A stretch of DNA of 64,000 nt from URNF01 sp045638005 (GTDB lineage: Bacteria; Bacillota; Clostridia; Oscillospirales; Acutalibacteraceae), in NCBI GenBank assembly GCA_045638005.1, contig JAZUAN010000006.1, positions 1 to 64,000 of the forward strand, written 5' to 3'. Below, piece by piece: positions 8,305 through 17,622 of the stretch. The notes under the pieces are model-generated. The model was not told the origin of the DNA, made no database searches, and worked only from the letters and a program-made list of their open reading frames with translations. The position numbers were made by a program, and so were the translations under genes. Every line of letters starts with the position of its first letter. Position 1 is the stretch's first letter.

Positions 8305-9636
8305 TTACTTCTTGGGATTGTCACCTTTTTCGCGAATGATAAAGCGCACGGGCGTTCCTTCCAAGCCAAAGGTATCGCGAATTTGGTTTTCAAGATACCG
8401 TTGATAAGAGAAATGGAACAGCTCTGCCCTATTCACAAAGCACACGAATGTGGGCGGTTTTGTGGAAGGCTGGGTCATATAATATATGCGCAAGCGTTTT
8501 CCTTTGTCGGTCGGCGGCTGCACACGTGCAGTGGCTTCTGCCAGCACATCATTGAGCATGCCGGTAGAAATACGCATCGCATTCTGCTGCGCCACAAACT
8601 TGATCAGTTCAAAAAGACGCGGCACACGCTGACCCGTTTTTGCGGAAATGAAAATAAACGGCGCATACGGCATAAAGGAGAAATCCACCATGAGTTTTTT
8701 GCGCATGGCATCCATGGTTTTGTCGTCCTTTTCAATAGCATCCCACTTATTTACAGCAATAATGCAGGCTTTACCCTGCTCATGTGCGATGCCCGCCACC
8801 TTGCTGTCCTGCTCGGTAAAACCTTCTGTGGCATCGATCATGATAACGCACACATCAGCACGGTCTACAGCCATCTGCGCGCGCAGCACGCTGAATTTTT
8901 CAATTTCGTCATCAACCTTGCTTTTACGGCGCAATCCCGCAGTATCAATAAACACAAAATCGCCGTATTCATTGCTGATCGCAGTATCGATCGCATCGCG
9001 GGTGGTACCCGCAATATCCGACACAATAGATCTCTCCTCTCCCGCAATGCAGTTGATGAGAGATGATTTGCCCGCATTGGGTTTACCGATTACCGCAACA
9101 CGGATGACATCAGTTTCCTCCTGCTCAGTCTCTTCTGCGGGCAGATATTCCAGCACAGCATCCAAAAGGTCACCTGTACCATGCCCATGTACTGAAGAAA
9201 CGGCAATGGGGTCACCAAGTCCCAAATTATAGAATTCGTAAAAATCCGCAGGCAAACCACCAAGGTTATCGCATTTATTCACGCAAAGCACCACCGGCTT
9301 GCCGGATTTTTTTAACATAACCGCAATTTCCTGATCGGCAGCGGTCATGCCCGATACGATATCGGTCACAAATACGATGACTTGTGCCTGCTCAATGGCA
9401 AGCTGCGCCTGACGGCGCATTTGCGCAAGCAGCATATCGTCTGTGCGCGGCTCAATGCCGCCGGTATCCGCGAGCATAAAGGTGTGACCGCACCACTCAC
9501 AAGCGGCAAAAATGCGGTCACGGGTAACGCCCGGCGTATCCTGTACGATAGACAGCCGTTGCCCGATAAGTTTATTAAAAAGGGTGGATTTTCCGACATT
9601 CGGGCGGCCCACCACCGCTACTACAGGACGTGCCAT
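8305..9636 (-). CDS. der: Ribosome-assembly GTPase Der (EngA)
   Basis: The 443-residue protein has two tandem GTPase domains, with P-loops GRPNVGKST (residues 10-18) and GKPNAGKSS (about 181-189). Each is followed by DTxG and NKxD motifs (VNKCD, VNKWD), and a C-terminal KH-like domain follows. Der is essential for 50S subunit maturation. It lies between the DUF512 gene and plsY, the standard Clostridia order. Confidence 0.97.
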   Translation of the reverse strand: MARPVVAVVGRPNVGKSTLFNKLIGQRLSIVQDTPGVTRDRIFAACEWCGHTFMLADTGGIEPRTDDMLLAQMRRQAQLAIEQAQVIVFVTDIVSGMTAADQEIAVMLKKSGKPVVLCVNKCDNLGGLPADFYEFYNLGLGDPIAVSSVHGHGTGDLLDAVLEYLPAEETEQEETDVIRVAVIGKPNAGKSSLINCIAGEERSIVSDIAGTTRDAIDTAISNEYGDFVFIDTAGLRRKSKVDDEIEKFSVLRAQMAVDRADVCVIMIDATEGFTEQDSKVAGIAHEQGKACIIAVNKWDAIEKDDKTMDAMRKKLMVDFSFMPYAPFIFISAKTGQRVPRLFELIKFVAQQNAMRISTGMLNDVLAEATARVQPPTDKGKRLRIYYMTQPSTKPPTFVCFVNRAELFHFSYQRYLENQIRDTFGLEGTPVRFIIREKGDNPKK

Positions 9637-9653
9637 CCGGCATACCCTCCTTT

Positions 9654-10952
9654 TTACAATAATAAAGCATCTATCAAATCCGCGCCGCTATCCGAAACGA
9701 AACGAATCTTTGTGCGCAGTTTTTGTTCCAATTCATTCGGTGTCATATCATCTAAGAAACAATCTCCCTGCTGTCGCAGCATATTATCCGACAGCAACAG
9801 ATACTCTGCTTCTAACCCTTCCAGCTGTGCTAACAGATCTTGTCCGGTGAGCAAACCTGCAACGGTGATATTCTCACCGAAAAAGCGGTTTTCTATGGAA
9901 ACGACCTGTACCCGGATATTATCCCACTTTTTTGCGGCTTCGTCAACCAACAACTGTAAAAAAGGTGCGGCTGCCACACCGGTCGCAATGCAAAGTCGGC
10001 TACCCGCAGGTGTATCCTCACAATCAGCTAGCGCGTCTTTGAATTCGGAGATAAGCAAAGACAGCATACCGACGCCATTTTCGATCTGAGAAAACTCCTC
10101 GTAAAACGCGGCCAAGGGAAGCGGTCTTTCCGCTTTCAAATACCATTCATCCGAAGGATAAAACACACGGGTGCCGTGTTTTTCTAGCATCTTCTCCCCC
10201 ATCTGCTCCATACGGCGCAGGGTGTCAAGAGACTCTTCTTTTGTAAAGGGGCGCAGCTTTGCGAGCCCATCGCGATATTTGGTAAGACCTACCGGCACGG
10301 CGGCAACACTGGTCACCGCGGGATACAGTGCCGCTAAATCCTCCATGCTCTTTTGCAGCGCTTCGCCGTCGTTATATCCGGGGCACAGCACCAGTTGACA
10401 CTGGATGTTCAGTCCCGCCTCAGCAAAGCGGTACAGCGTTTTCAGTGCGTCACCCGCAAAACGGTTATTCATCATCTCACAGCGCAGGGCAGGATCGGTA
10501 GTATGCACCGAGATATTGATGGGACTGATATGCATGTCAATAATACGCTCAATTTCATGCTCGGTGAGATTGGTAAGGGTGATATAGTTGCCAAATAAAA
10601 AGGAAAGGCGGCTGTCATCATCCTTGAAATATAAGCTTTCCCGCATCCCCTTCGGCAACTGATCGATAAAGCAGAAAATACAGTTATTACGGCAAGCGCG
10701 CTGCTTGTCCATCAGATAGGTCTCAAACTCCAGACCGATATCCGCTTCCTCTGCTTTATGCAGATGTACACGACGGCTTTTACCTGCCACCGTTTCCAAC
10801 TCGAGGGTCAAACGGCGGTTTTGCAGATGAAAACGATAGTCAAGCACGTCTGCTATCTCTTTTTTATTGATGGAAAGCAGTTTGTCTCCCGGGACAATTT
10901 TCTTTTTTGCCGCTATGGAACCGGCAAGTACACCTGTCACTATAACAGCCAT
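9654..10952 (-). CDS. DUF512 radical-SAM/PDZ-like protein
   Basis: The 432-residue protein starts with a PDZ-like segment (residues 1-60, GVLAGSIAAKKKIVPGDKLL). A radical-SAM-type cysteine cluster CxxxCxxC follows (CRNNCIFC, about residue 87), then the long DUF512 region. The family is widespread in Clostridia next to der and is annotated as a putative Fe-S oxidoreductase; its substrate is unknown. It lies 17 bases upstream of der and is probably co-transcribed with it and plsY. Confidence 0.9.
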   Translation of the reverse strand: MAVIVTGVLAGSIAAKKKIVPGDKLLSINKKEIADVLDYRFHLQNRRLTLELETVAGKSRRVHLHKAEEADIGLEFETYLMDKQRACRNNCIFCFIDQLPKGMRESLYFKDDDSRLSFLFGNYITLTNLTEHEIERIIDMHISPINISVHTTDPALRCEMMNNRFAGDALKTLYRFAEAGLNIQCQLVLCPGYNDGEALQKSMEDLAALYPAVTSVAAVPVGLTKYRDGLAKLRPFTKEESLDTLRRMEQMGEKMLEKHGTRVFYPSDEWYLKAERPLPLAAFYEEFSQIENGVGMLSLLISEFKDALADCEDTPAGSRLCIATGVAAAPFLQLLVDEAAKKWDNIRVQVVSIENRFFGENITVAGLLTGQDLLAQLEGLEAEYLLLSDNMLRQQGDCFLDDMTPNELEQKLRTKIRFVSDSGADLIDALLL

Positions 10953-10985
10953 TCTGACACCTCCTTTTGGTTTCTTTCGTACATA

Positions 10986-11018
10986 AAAATAGAGAAGACG
11001 ACCGCGCGCCTTCTCTAC
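10986..11018 (-). terminator. Intrinsic terminator after rpmF
   Basis: On the minus strand TAGAGAAG pairs with CTTCTCTA around a GC-rich loop and is followed by a T run, just downstream of rpmF. Confidence 0.7.
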
Positions 11019-11032
11019 TTTATGTGTTCAAC

Positions 11033-11221
11033 TTAAGCCTCGGACTCAACAACGACAACCTGTCTGCCGTTGTAGTAACCGCAGTTACTGCAGAGACGAT
11101 GAGCGCGCTTATATTCGCCGCACTGCGGGCATTTCATCAGCGCCGGAGCAGAAAGCTTCCACAAATTGTTGCGTCTCTTGTCGCGACGAGCTTTGGAACT
11201 TTTTCTCTTGGGTACCGCCAT
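11033..11221 (-). CDS. rpmF: 50S ribosomal protein L32
   Basis: The 62-residue basic protein begins MAVPKRKSSKARRDKRR and has the zinc-ribbon cysteines CPQCG...CSNCGYYNG, matching the four-Cys form of bacterial L32. An AAGGAGG site precedes the ATG. It follows yceD (DUF177) on the same strand, the conserved yceD-rpmF pair. Confidence 0.97.
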   Translation of the reverse strand: MAVPKRKSSKARRDKRRNNLWKLSAPALMKCPQCGEYKRAHRLCSNCGYYNGRQVVVVESEA

Positions 11222-11255
11222 TTGTCAGCACCTCCTTAGTGCAATTACATATACT

Positions 11256-11750
11256 TTACTTGATCAACTGTTTTAATACCTCTAAGCGAGGATCAGTGGT
11301 GTCCGGTTTACAGCCGCACAGCCCATCATTGAGATTTTTTCCGCAGATGGGACAAAGACCGCGGCAATCCTCTTTGCAAAGATTTTTATACGGCAGTTCC
11401 AACAGCATATCGGTCATGATGAGATCTGAAAGATCCAACTGATATTGCTGCAACAGGATAAAGTCGTCGTTTTCATCATTGCTCAGAGTGTCTACCAAGA
11501 TATGCTCAATCGGCAGCTTGTACACCTTTTCAAAAGGAGTCAAGCAGCGGTCACATTGACCGTGATAACAGAAAGAGATTTCCGCTCGCAGCAAAACGAC
11601 ATCCGCCGAAACGGCTACCGTTCCCTGCACATGTACAGGTGTTTCGAAAGGATAAATCCCACCGAATTCCTCTTTGGAAAAATCCAATTGTGTGTCAATG
11701 GGCAGAGAGGTGATCTCCCCCATAAACAGCGGTCGCAGTTGTAAAAGCAT
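11256..11750 (-). CDS. yceD: YceD/DUF177 family protein
   Basis: The 164-residue protein has the DUF177 pattern. A central CDRCLTPF segment is followed later by a CxxxCxGLCPxCGxNLN region (CKEDCRGLCPICGKNLN). In bacteria and plants this family is linked to 23S rRNA accumulation and almost always precedes rpmF, as here. The frame opens at a TTG at 11762, but the ATG at 11750 with GAGGTG in front is the likelier start. Confidence 0.9.
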   Translation of the reverse strand: MLLQLRPLFMGEITSLPIDTQLDFSKEEFGGIYPFETPVHVQGTVAVSADVVLLRAEISFCYHGQCDRCLTPFEKVYKLPIEHILVDTLSNDENDDFILLQQYQLDLSDLIMTDMLLELPYKNLCKEDCRGLCPICGKNLNDGLCGCKPDTTDPRLEVLKQLIK

Positions 11751-11852
11751 AGTACACCTCAAGCGTCACGCATGATATTATAAAGGTTTATAACAGATTT
11801 GTCAATAGATTTTTGCAGTTATAAAGCAAAAGATTTTATAACTGCGTTCAAA

Positions 11853-11882
11853 TAACGGCGGAAACAGATGTTTCCGCCGTTA
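11853..11882 (-). terminator. Intrinsic hairpin
   Basis: AACGGCGGAAAC and GTTTCCGCCGTT pair around a four-base loop downstream of the P-loop ATPase gene. The T run is short. Confidence 0.65.
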
Positions 11883-11901
11883 TAGCTTGTTTTATGAGAA
11901 A

Positions 11902-12306
11902 TCAGATTTCCTCTGCGATATCCGCGATGTGAGCCGGGATCTCGCTCTTATCAGCGGAGACGGACAGAACCATTTTCACATCCAGCTTGCTGAGTTTCTC
12001 CACAAACGCCTCAAAAGCCGCCATATCGGAACCGCCGATTTTCAAAGTAGAGTCAACGAAAATATCGGTAATATCATAATTTCCCGCGCACATACCGGCG
12101 ATAAAGCCATAAAAAGCCTCAAAACCGCAAACGGCGTAATCCGCAGCAGAAACCAAACGCACCTGATGGCTGACGTCATAAGTCAAAGTGTTATCCTTTT
12201 CGATAAACACGACGTTACCCTTAGACTGCGCAACAGCAGCATTGCAGAGATCCATCAGCTTTTTGGTCTTGCCGGAACCCTTTTTGCCGAGAATTAAAGT
12301 GATCAT
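11902..12306 (-). CDS. Small P-loop ATPase of unknown function
   Basis: The 134-residue protein starts MITLILGKKGSGKTKKL, with a Walker A motif GKKGSGKT at residues 7-14 and a hydrophobic strand ending in Asp (DIFVDSTL, about residue 87) that may act as Walker B. The frame opens much further upstream inside pgi, but the ATG at 12306 has GGGAGG in front and puts the Walker motif at the expected place. It appears to form an operon with pgi, ending at the hairpin at 11853. Similar short ATPases occur in Clostridia without an assigned role. Confidence 0.75.
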   Translation of the reverse strand: MITLILGKKGSGKTKKLMDLCNAAVAQSKGNVVFIEKDNTLTYDVSHQVRLVSAADYAVCGFEAFYGFIAGMCAGNYDITDIFVDSTLKIGGSDMAAFEAFVEKLSKLDVKMVLSVSADKSEIPAHIADIAEEI

Positions 12307-12355
12307 AATAAAACCTCCCAATATATTCTTAACCGCAGGTGCGGTCATTGGTTTT

Positions 12356-13699
12356 TTACTGCGCGGACAGTCTTGCCTCCAACGCTTCTTTTTCGCTCTC
12401 ATAACCCGGTTTGCCGAGCAAAGCGAACATGTTTTTCTTGTAGCTTTCCACGCCGGGTTGGTCAAACGGATTGACGCCGAGCATATAGCCGGACACGGCG
12501 CAAGCTTTTTCGAAGAAATAGATGAGATAACCGAGGTTTTCCTCAGTAGCCTCCGGCACGCGGATCACCAAAGAGGGGGTATCACCGTCGGCATGCGCGA
12601 GCACGGTGCCTTCAAAAGCCTTCTGGTTAACAAAATCCATGGTTTTGCCGGTAAGGAAGTTGAGACCGTCCACATTCTCAGGATCGTTCTCGATAACCTT
12701 TTCGAGCTGCGGCTTGTCAAGCAGCACCACCGTCTCAAATAGAATGTTAGAGCCTTCCTGCACAAACTGACCCAACGAGTGCAGATCGGTCGAGAAGATC
12801 GCAGACGCCGGGAACAGACCCTTGCCGTCCTTGCCTTCGCTTTCGCCGAACAACTGCTTCCACCACTCGGACATCATCGCATACTGCGGCTCGTAGCTTA
12901 CCATCATTTCCACCGCTCTGCCCTTGCGATGCAGAATGCTGCGGGCAGCGGCATATTTGTAACAGTCGTTCTTTTCAAGATCAGTCTCACAAAATTCCGC
13001 CTGCGCTTTGCGGGCGCCCGCCATCAAAGCATCAATGTCGCAACCGGCAACAGCGATGGGCAACAGACCCACGGCGGTGAGCACCGAGAAACGACCACCC
13101 ACATCATCCGGCACAACGAAGGTCTCATAACCTTCGCGGTCGGCGAGCGCTTTCAAGGTGCCTCTCGCTTTGTCAGTGGTCACGTAAATGCGTTTTTTCG
13201 CTTCTTCGTGACCGACGGTCTTTTCGAGATAGTCACGGAACACACGGAACGCGATCGCAGGCTCGGTAGTGGTACCGGATTTGGAGATCACGTTGATGGA
13301 TACGCGGGGACCCTCGCACAGTTCGAGCAGTTCCTGCAACGCGGTGCTGCTGATGCTGTTACCGGCAAAGTATACGTCGGGGGTATCATTTTTCTTAGCG
13401 TTATACAGCGGAGATTTCAAAAATTCGATCGCCGCGCGGGCACCCAAGTAGGAGCCGCCGATACCGATCGCAATAAAAATGTCGGTGTCCTCTTTGATAC
13501 GAGCCGCAGCCGCCTTGATGCGGGCAAACTCTTCTTTATCATAATCGGTGGGCAGATTAACCCAACCCAAAAAGTCGCAGCCGGGACCTTTTCCACCATG
13601 CAGCACATCGTGCGCCGTTTTCACAAACGGAGCAATTGCATCATACTCTTTTTGCTCAATAAAAGGAGCAGCGTAGCGCGTTTCAAGTTTCACCGACAT
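12356..13699 (-). CDS. pgi: Glucose-6-phosphate isomerase
   Basis: Pgi interconverts glucose 6-phosphate and fructose 6-phosphate. The 447-residue protein has the sugar-phosphate-binding loop AIGIGGSYLGA, the SKSGTTTEP loop, the DVGGRFSV region and a C-terminal PFDQPGVESYK segment, all signatures of the short bacterial form. The ATG at 13699 (GAGGAATGTAAAATG) is preferred over the one at 13741, which has no ribosome site. Confidence 0.96.
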   Translation of the reverse strand: MSVKLETRYAAPFIEQKEYDAIAPFVKTAHDVLHGGKGPGCDFLGWVNLPTDYDKEEFARIKAAAARIKEDTDIFIAIGIGGSYLGARAAIEFLKSPLYNAKKNDTPDVYFAGNSISSTALQELLELCEGPRVSINVISKSGTTTEPAIAFRVFRDYLEKTVGHEEAKKRIYVTTDKARGTLKALADREGYETFVVPDDVGGRFSVLTAVGLLPIAVAGCDIDALMAGARKAQAEFCETDLEKNDCYKYAAARSILHRKGRAVEMMVSYEPQYAMMSEWWKQLFGESEGKDGKGLFPASAIFSTDLHSLGQFVQEGSNILFETVVLLDKPQLEKVIENDPENVDGLNFLTGKTMDFVNQKAFEGTVLAHADGDTPSLVIRVPEATEENLGYLIYFFEKACAVSGYMLGVNPFDQPGVESYKKNMFALLGKPGYESEKEALEARLSAQ

Positions 13700-13746
13700 T
13701 TTACATTCCTCGATTTCTGACAGATTTCGCATCCTATGCAACTATT

Positions 13747-13775
13747 AGTATAATTCACAGGAGAAAATCTATCAA
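13747..13775 (-). promoter_or_regulatory. Sigma-A promoter of pgi
   Basis: On the minus strand TTGATA is followed after 17 bases by TATACT. A second candidate (TTGCAT, 17 bases, TAAGAT) lies further upstream, around 13865-13895. Confidence 0.75.
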
Positions 13776-13811
13776 TGGATAGTTGTTGCAAAAGTATGCA
13801 ACATTCATCCA
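13776..13811 (-). promoter_or_regulatory. Inverted repeat abutting the pgi promoter
   Basis: TGGAT pairs with ATCCA and an inner TGTTGC pairs with GCAACA, with the symmetry centre just upstream of the -35 box. It could be an operator, or a hairpin in the leader of the upstream promoter. Confidence 0.4.
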
Positions 13812-13920
13812 TAACATCATAAAAGTTCCATACTGCACTTGTTTTCTTTGTTGTTTATATCTTATCACATTTTCGGTTAGAATGCAATCGAAAATTGTGA
13901 AATTATATAAAAATCATCAT

Positions 13921-15153
13921 TTATTCGGTAAGTGTATACCACAATCGACCTAAAGCGCGCAAAACGGTCATTTTATCCACCTTTCGGACAGTTCGAATGG
14001 GAATTTCCGCTATCACTTTGTTATCCAGCGAAACTTTAACCGCGCCCACGATCTGTTCTTTTTCCACCGGTGCTTCCACATTTTCTGCAAGTTCTACCGC
14101 GAGTACCACATTCTTTTCCTGCCCTTTTTTGAGCAAAAGCGGTATGGCAGTATCCGCTTTTACCTCCACTTCCCTCTCCATGCCACGCAACACCGGTACC
14201 GGTGTAAGCGCCGCCTCATCCGGCACGGGTGTGTATACCGTATAGTTCGCGAAGCCGTAGTCCAGCATAGCTCTCGCACCACCAAAACGTTCGTCGGTCG
14301 TTTCACAGCCTAAAATGACCGCGACAAACGCGATACCGTTCCTTTCGGCGGTTGCAGCAAGACAATGTCCCGCCGCACCGGTCGTACCGGTTTTTAACCC
14401 AGTAGCACCGGTATAATGTCGCACCAGTTTATTGGTATTAACCAATTGTGAACCGCCGTTCCGCAAGGTATCCATCCAAATAGTGGTATATTTTTGAATA
14501 TCCTTATGTTTCATCAGCTCACGCGCCATCAAAGCCACGTCATGAGCGGAGGAATACCCCGCATCGTCAAGTCCGCTGCAATCGAGGAATTTGGTATCCT
14601 TCATACCAAGCTCCGCGGCGCGTTCATTCATACGGGCAACAAAGTTTTCGATCGTACCGCAAATATGTTCAGCGAGCGCGGCGCAAGCATCGTTGGCAGA
14701 AACCACAGCGGCGGCTTTCAGAAGCTCATCCACCGTCATCTGTTCCCCTTCCTCTAACCAGATCTGCGACCCACCCATGGAGGCGGCAGCCGCCGAGCAG
14801 GTAACCTTTTCATCAATTTTAATGAGGTCACCTTCCAGTGCTTCCATTGTCAGCAGCAAAGTCATGATCTTGGTGACCGATGCTATGGGGAGTTTTTCGT
14901 GAGAATTCTTTTCAAAAAGCACTGTGCCACTTTGCTGCTCCATCAAAACCGCAGACTTGCCGCCGACAGAAAGCGCCGCTTTAGATACGGCCGCCGCGGT
15001 GGGTGCCCACACACTTTCGTCCTCCGCGAACGGCGCTGATACCGCGTCGCCCGTGTCATAGATGTACGCTGTTTTTGCCGATACAGCGGGTGTACAGTAT
15101 AGAAGTATCATCACCATTACACCGCAAAGCATTCGTTTGGCTAACTTTTTCAT
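13921..15153 (-). CDS. D-alanyl-D-alanine carboxypeptidase (DacF/PBP5 type)
   Basis: This secreted penicillin-binding protein trims the terminal D-Ala of peptidoglycan stem peptides. The 410-residue product has a signal peptide (KKLAKRM, hydrophobic core, AxA at 24-26). The S11 peptidase motifs SVTK (92-95), SAN (152-154) and KTG (254-256) are followed by a beta-rich C-terminal PBP5 domain. No clear C-terminal amphipathic anchor is visible. It is monocistronic, with about 180 bases before the pgi promoter region. Confidence 0.93.
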   Translation of the reverse strand: MKKLAKRMLCGVMVMILLYCTPAVSAKTAYIYDTGDAVSAPFAEDESVWAPTAAAVSKAALSVGGKSAVLMEQQSGTVLFEKNSHEKLPIASVTKIMTLLLTMEALEGDLIKIDEKVTCSAAAASMGGSQIWLEEGEQMTVDELLKAAAVVSANDACAALAEHICGTIENFVARMNERAAELGMKDTKFLDCSGLDDAGYSSAHDVALMARELMKHKDIQKYTTIWMDTLRNGGSQLVNTNKLVRHYTGATGLKTGTTGAAGHCLAATAERNGIAFVAVILGCETTDERFGGARAMLDYGFANYTVYTPVPDEAALTPVPVLRGMEREVEVKADTAIPLLLKKGQEKNVVLAVELAENVEAPVEKEQIVGAVKVSLDNKVIAEIPIRTVRKVDKMTVLRALGRLWYTLTE

Positions 15154-15200
15154 ATTGCATCCCTACCTTCAATCAAAAGGTATGCACAAATCCAAAATAA

Positions 15201-15244
15201 GAGAACGGCTTTGCAACTATTCGTTGCAAAGCCGTTATTCTCTC
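15201..15244 (-). terminator. Intrinsic terminator of the hexuronate operon
   Basis: AACGGCTTTGCAAC and GTTGCAAAGCCGTT form a 14-bp perfect stem followed by a modest T run on the minus strand. Confidence 0.8.
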
Positions 15245-15248
15245 AATA

Positions 15249-16424
15249 TTACCATTGCACCTGCCAACGGTGGGAGTATTCCTCTGAATGGTCATCGGTG
15301 CCACCCGGCGAAACATAATAGGATGATTTTTGCACCCTTTCGATCAGCAAGCGATCAAACGTCGCCTGATCGAAGGGGATTTTTATTTCTGCGTTTCCCG
15401 TCCATGCGGACAGGTATGCCGCATTGCTGATAGTGAGTTCGTTGATACCTTCACAGCCTGGCGCAAGCAACGGTTCTCCATACAAAACGGCACGCGTGAA
15501 ATTCTGTAATATCCCCGCATGCGCCGTCTCTTTTACATTCGGCACACACTCGATATATTCCTTCGGAATGGTGGGAGCGTTTTCTTTGGAAAAGAAGCAC
15601 ACCTCTCGCTCGGATGCTTGCAGTTTCCACCATTTCATTGTACCGTTTTCTAAAACCAGTTTACCCTTATCCCCCGCAATCTCCAAGCGGTTAGTACCGG
15701 GAAATTCACCGGTGGATACGATAAACGTACCGGTAGCGCCATTGGCATACCGTGCAAAAATGGTAACGTCGTCCTCGACCTCAATACGGTGATATTTCGC
15801 CACATCACAAAACGCTGTTACAGACGTCGGCATACCGCAGATCCATTGCCATAAATCGAGATTATGCGGTGCTTGGTTTAACAGCGCACCGCCGCCTTCT
15901 CCTGCCCAGGTAGCACGCCAACTACCTGAATCATAATAATATTGGGTACGGTACCAATTGGTGATGGTCCAGGCGGTGCGTTTGAGTTCTCCCAGTTGTC
16001 CGCTTTGCACGATCTCTCGCGCTTTTGCGAACAAGGAACTTGTTCGCTGGTTGAACATAATACCAAACACTTTACCACTTTGTTTTGCAAGCGCATTTAG
16101 TTTTTCCGCTTTGGACACGGTGATATCCACCGGTTTTTCCACCAACACATGGAGACCGGCTTTCAGCGCCGCAGATGCTATATCCGCGTGCAGCGGATGC
16201 GGTACAGATACAATCACCGCGTCAACACATCCGCTTGCGAGCATATCCTCGTAGGTTGAAAAGGTGGGTATCCCCCACTTTTGCTCGCAAAATGTGCGAC
16301 GGCTCTTTACAATATCACAAGCAGCGGCAAGCACCGCTCCTTGAATCTGTCCGCTACCGATACAATTCACATGTGCGGTGCCGATGTTACCGACACCGAT
16401 CACACCAAATCGTACAGTTTTCAT
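15249..16424 (-). CDS. Gfo/Idh/MocA family oxidoreductase (copy 1)
   Basis: The 391-residue protein has the Rossmann start FGVIGVGNIGTAH, the conserved EKP motif (VLVEKP) and the C-terminal alpha/beta domain of NAD(P)-dependent sugar or inositol dehydrogenases. It is strongly similar along its length to the next gene upstream. Shared blocks include WRATWAGEGGGALLNQAPH and LDLWQWICGMP, so the two are tandem duplicates. It is the last gene of the hexuronate cluster. A sugar-acid or sugar-derivative substrate is inferred from context only. Confidence 0.85.
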   Translation of the reverse strand: MKTVRFGVIGVGNIGTAHVNCIGSGQIQGAVLAAACDIVKSRRTFCEQKWGIPTFSTYEDMLASGCVDAVIVSVPHPLHADIASAALKAGLHVLVEKPVDITVSKAEKLNALAKQSGKVFGIMFNQRTSSLFAKAREIVQSGQLGELKRTAWTITNWYRTQYYYDSGSWRATWAGEGGGALLNQAPHNLDLWQWICGMPTSVTAFCDVAKYHRIEVEDDVTIFARYANGATGTFIVSTGEFPGTNRLEIAGDKGKLVLENGTMKWWKLQASEREVCFFSKENAPTIPKEYIECVPNVKETAHAGILQNFTRAVLYGEPLLAPGCEGINELTISNAAYLSAWTGNAEIKIPFDQATFDRLLIERVQKSSYYVSPGGTDDHSEEYSHRWQVQW

Positions 16425-16436
16425 TCCGATCCCACC

Positions 16437-17609
16437 TTATTTGGTACCACCGTATGTATCCGAAGTATCAACGGTCACCGCTTTGACCACCGTCTTGCGG
16501 CGGGAGGTGGCAACTCTCTTCATCAGTTCTTCATAATACAGCTCTTCATCAAAGGGAATGTCAACCGCTTTGCCTGTAAAGCCAGAAAGGTGCATCGCAT
16601 TGGAAATGGTCAGACCGTTAATGCCTTCGGAACCATGGGCTACGAGCGGCTCACCGCGCAGGATAGCGCCGCCCCAGGCATTGATCACACCGACGTGCTG
16701 TTCGTTTTGGCCATCCAGTTCCAGTTCCACCTTGTTGACTTTCGGCGAACCGAACGGTTTTTCATTGGTTTTGGTGAATTCCGGTTCTGATACTTCAAAC
16801 TCCCAAACCGACAGTTTGTCGCCCTCTGCCACGAGTTTCGCTTTATCCATCTGAATTTCAAAACGGTTGGTACCGCAAGCATCACCGGTAGTGGTGATGA
16901 AGGTGCCGGTTGCACCGTTTGCGTATTCTACATAGGTGGTAACGTCATCTTCCACCTCAATATCGTGCCATTTGCCGATATGCAACTGCGAAGAAACCTT
17001 CACAGGCATACCGCAGATCCATTGCCACAGATCCAGCTGGTGCGGACATTGGTTAAGCAGCACACCGCCGCCTTCACCGCTCCAGGTTGCACGCCAATCG
17101 CCCGAATCGTAGTACGCCTGCGGACGATACCAGTTGGTAATGATCCAGGACACGCGGCGAATCTCACCGTACTCACCCGAATGCACCAGTTCGTGCATTT
17201 TGCGGTAGATACAGTTAGTGCGCTGGTTGAACATCATCGCAAACACCACCTGCGGATGCTTTTCCGCCTCAGCGTTCATTTCCTTTACCTGCTTGGTGTA
17301 CACGCCTGCAGGTTTTTCCACCATCACGTGAATGCCGCGCTGCATACAAGCAATCGCGTATTCGGTATGTTGATAGTGCGGAACTGCCACGATACACGCT
17401 TCAATCAAACCGCTGTCCAGCATTTCGATCGCATCCGAGAAAAGATGCAATCCGTCAGGAAGGTCCTTTTTCGCCCATTCCAGACGATCGGGGTTGGTGT
17501 CCGCCACTGCAACCAATTCAAAATCGGGGCATTTGCCGTCACGCACGCTTTTCGCGTGGCCGCTGCCCATATTACCGATTCCGATAATACCAAGTTTGAT
17601 TTTTTCCAT
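16437..17609 (-). CDS. Gfo/Idh/MocA family oxidoreductase (copy 2)
   Basis: A 390-residue paralogue of the downstream gene, with GIIGIGNMGSGHA at the N terminus, VEKPAG at the dinucleotide-binding edge and the WRATWSGEGGGVLLNQ block. The ATG at 17609 follows an AAGGAGG site; an earlier ATG at 17636 has none. The stop lies 13 bases before copy 1. The pair may oxidise related sugars, or act as oxidation/reduction partners in a non-hydrolytic glycoside pathway, where such enzymes often sit beside TIM-barrel isomerases as here. This is inference. Confidence 0.85.
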   Translation of the reverse strand: MEKIKLGIIGIGNMGSGHAKSVRDGKCPDFELVAVADTNPDRLEWAKKDLPDGLHLFSDAIEMLDSGLIEACIVAVPHYQHTEYAIACMQRGIHVMVEKPAGVYTKQVKEMNAEAEKHPQVVFAMMFNQRTNCIYRKMHELVHSGEYGEIRRVSWIITNWYRPQAYYDSGDWRATWSGEGGGVLLNQCPHQLDLWQWICGMPVKVSSQLHIGKWHDIEVEDDVTTYVEYANGATGTFITTTGDACGTNRFEIQMDKAKLVAEGDKLSVWEFEVSEPEFTKTNEKPFGSPKVNKVELELDGQNEQHVGVINAWGGAILRGEPLVAHGSEGINGLTISNAMHLSGFTGKAVDIPFDEELYYEELMKRVATSRRKTVVKAVTVDTSDTYGGTK

Positions 17610-17622
17610 AGTATAGTCCTCC

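Noticed and set aside
12779..13720. 313-codon open frame opposite pgi
   Set aside because: Antisense to pgi with no ribosome site or recognisable domain.
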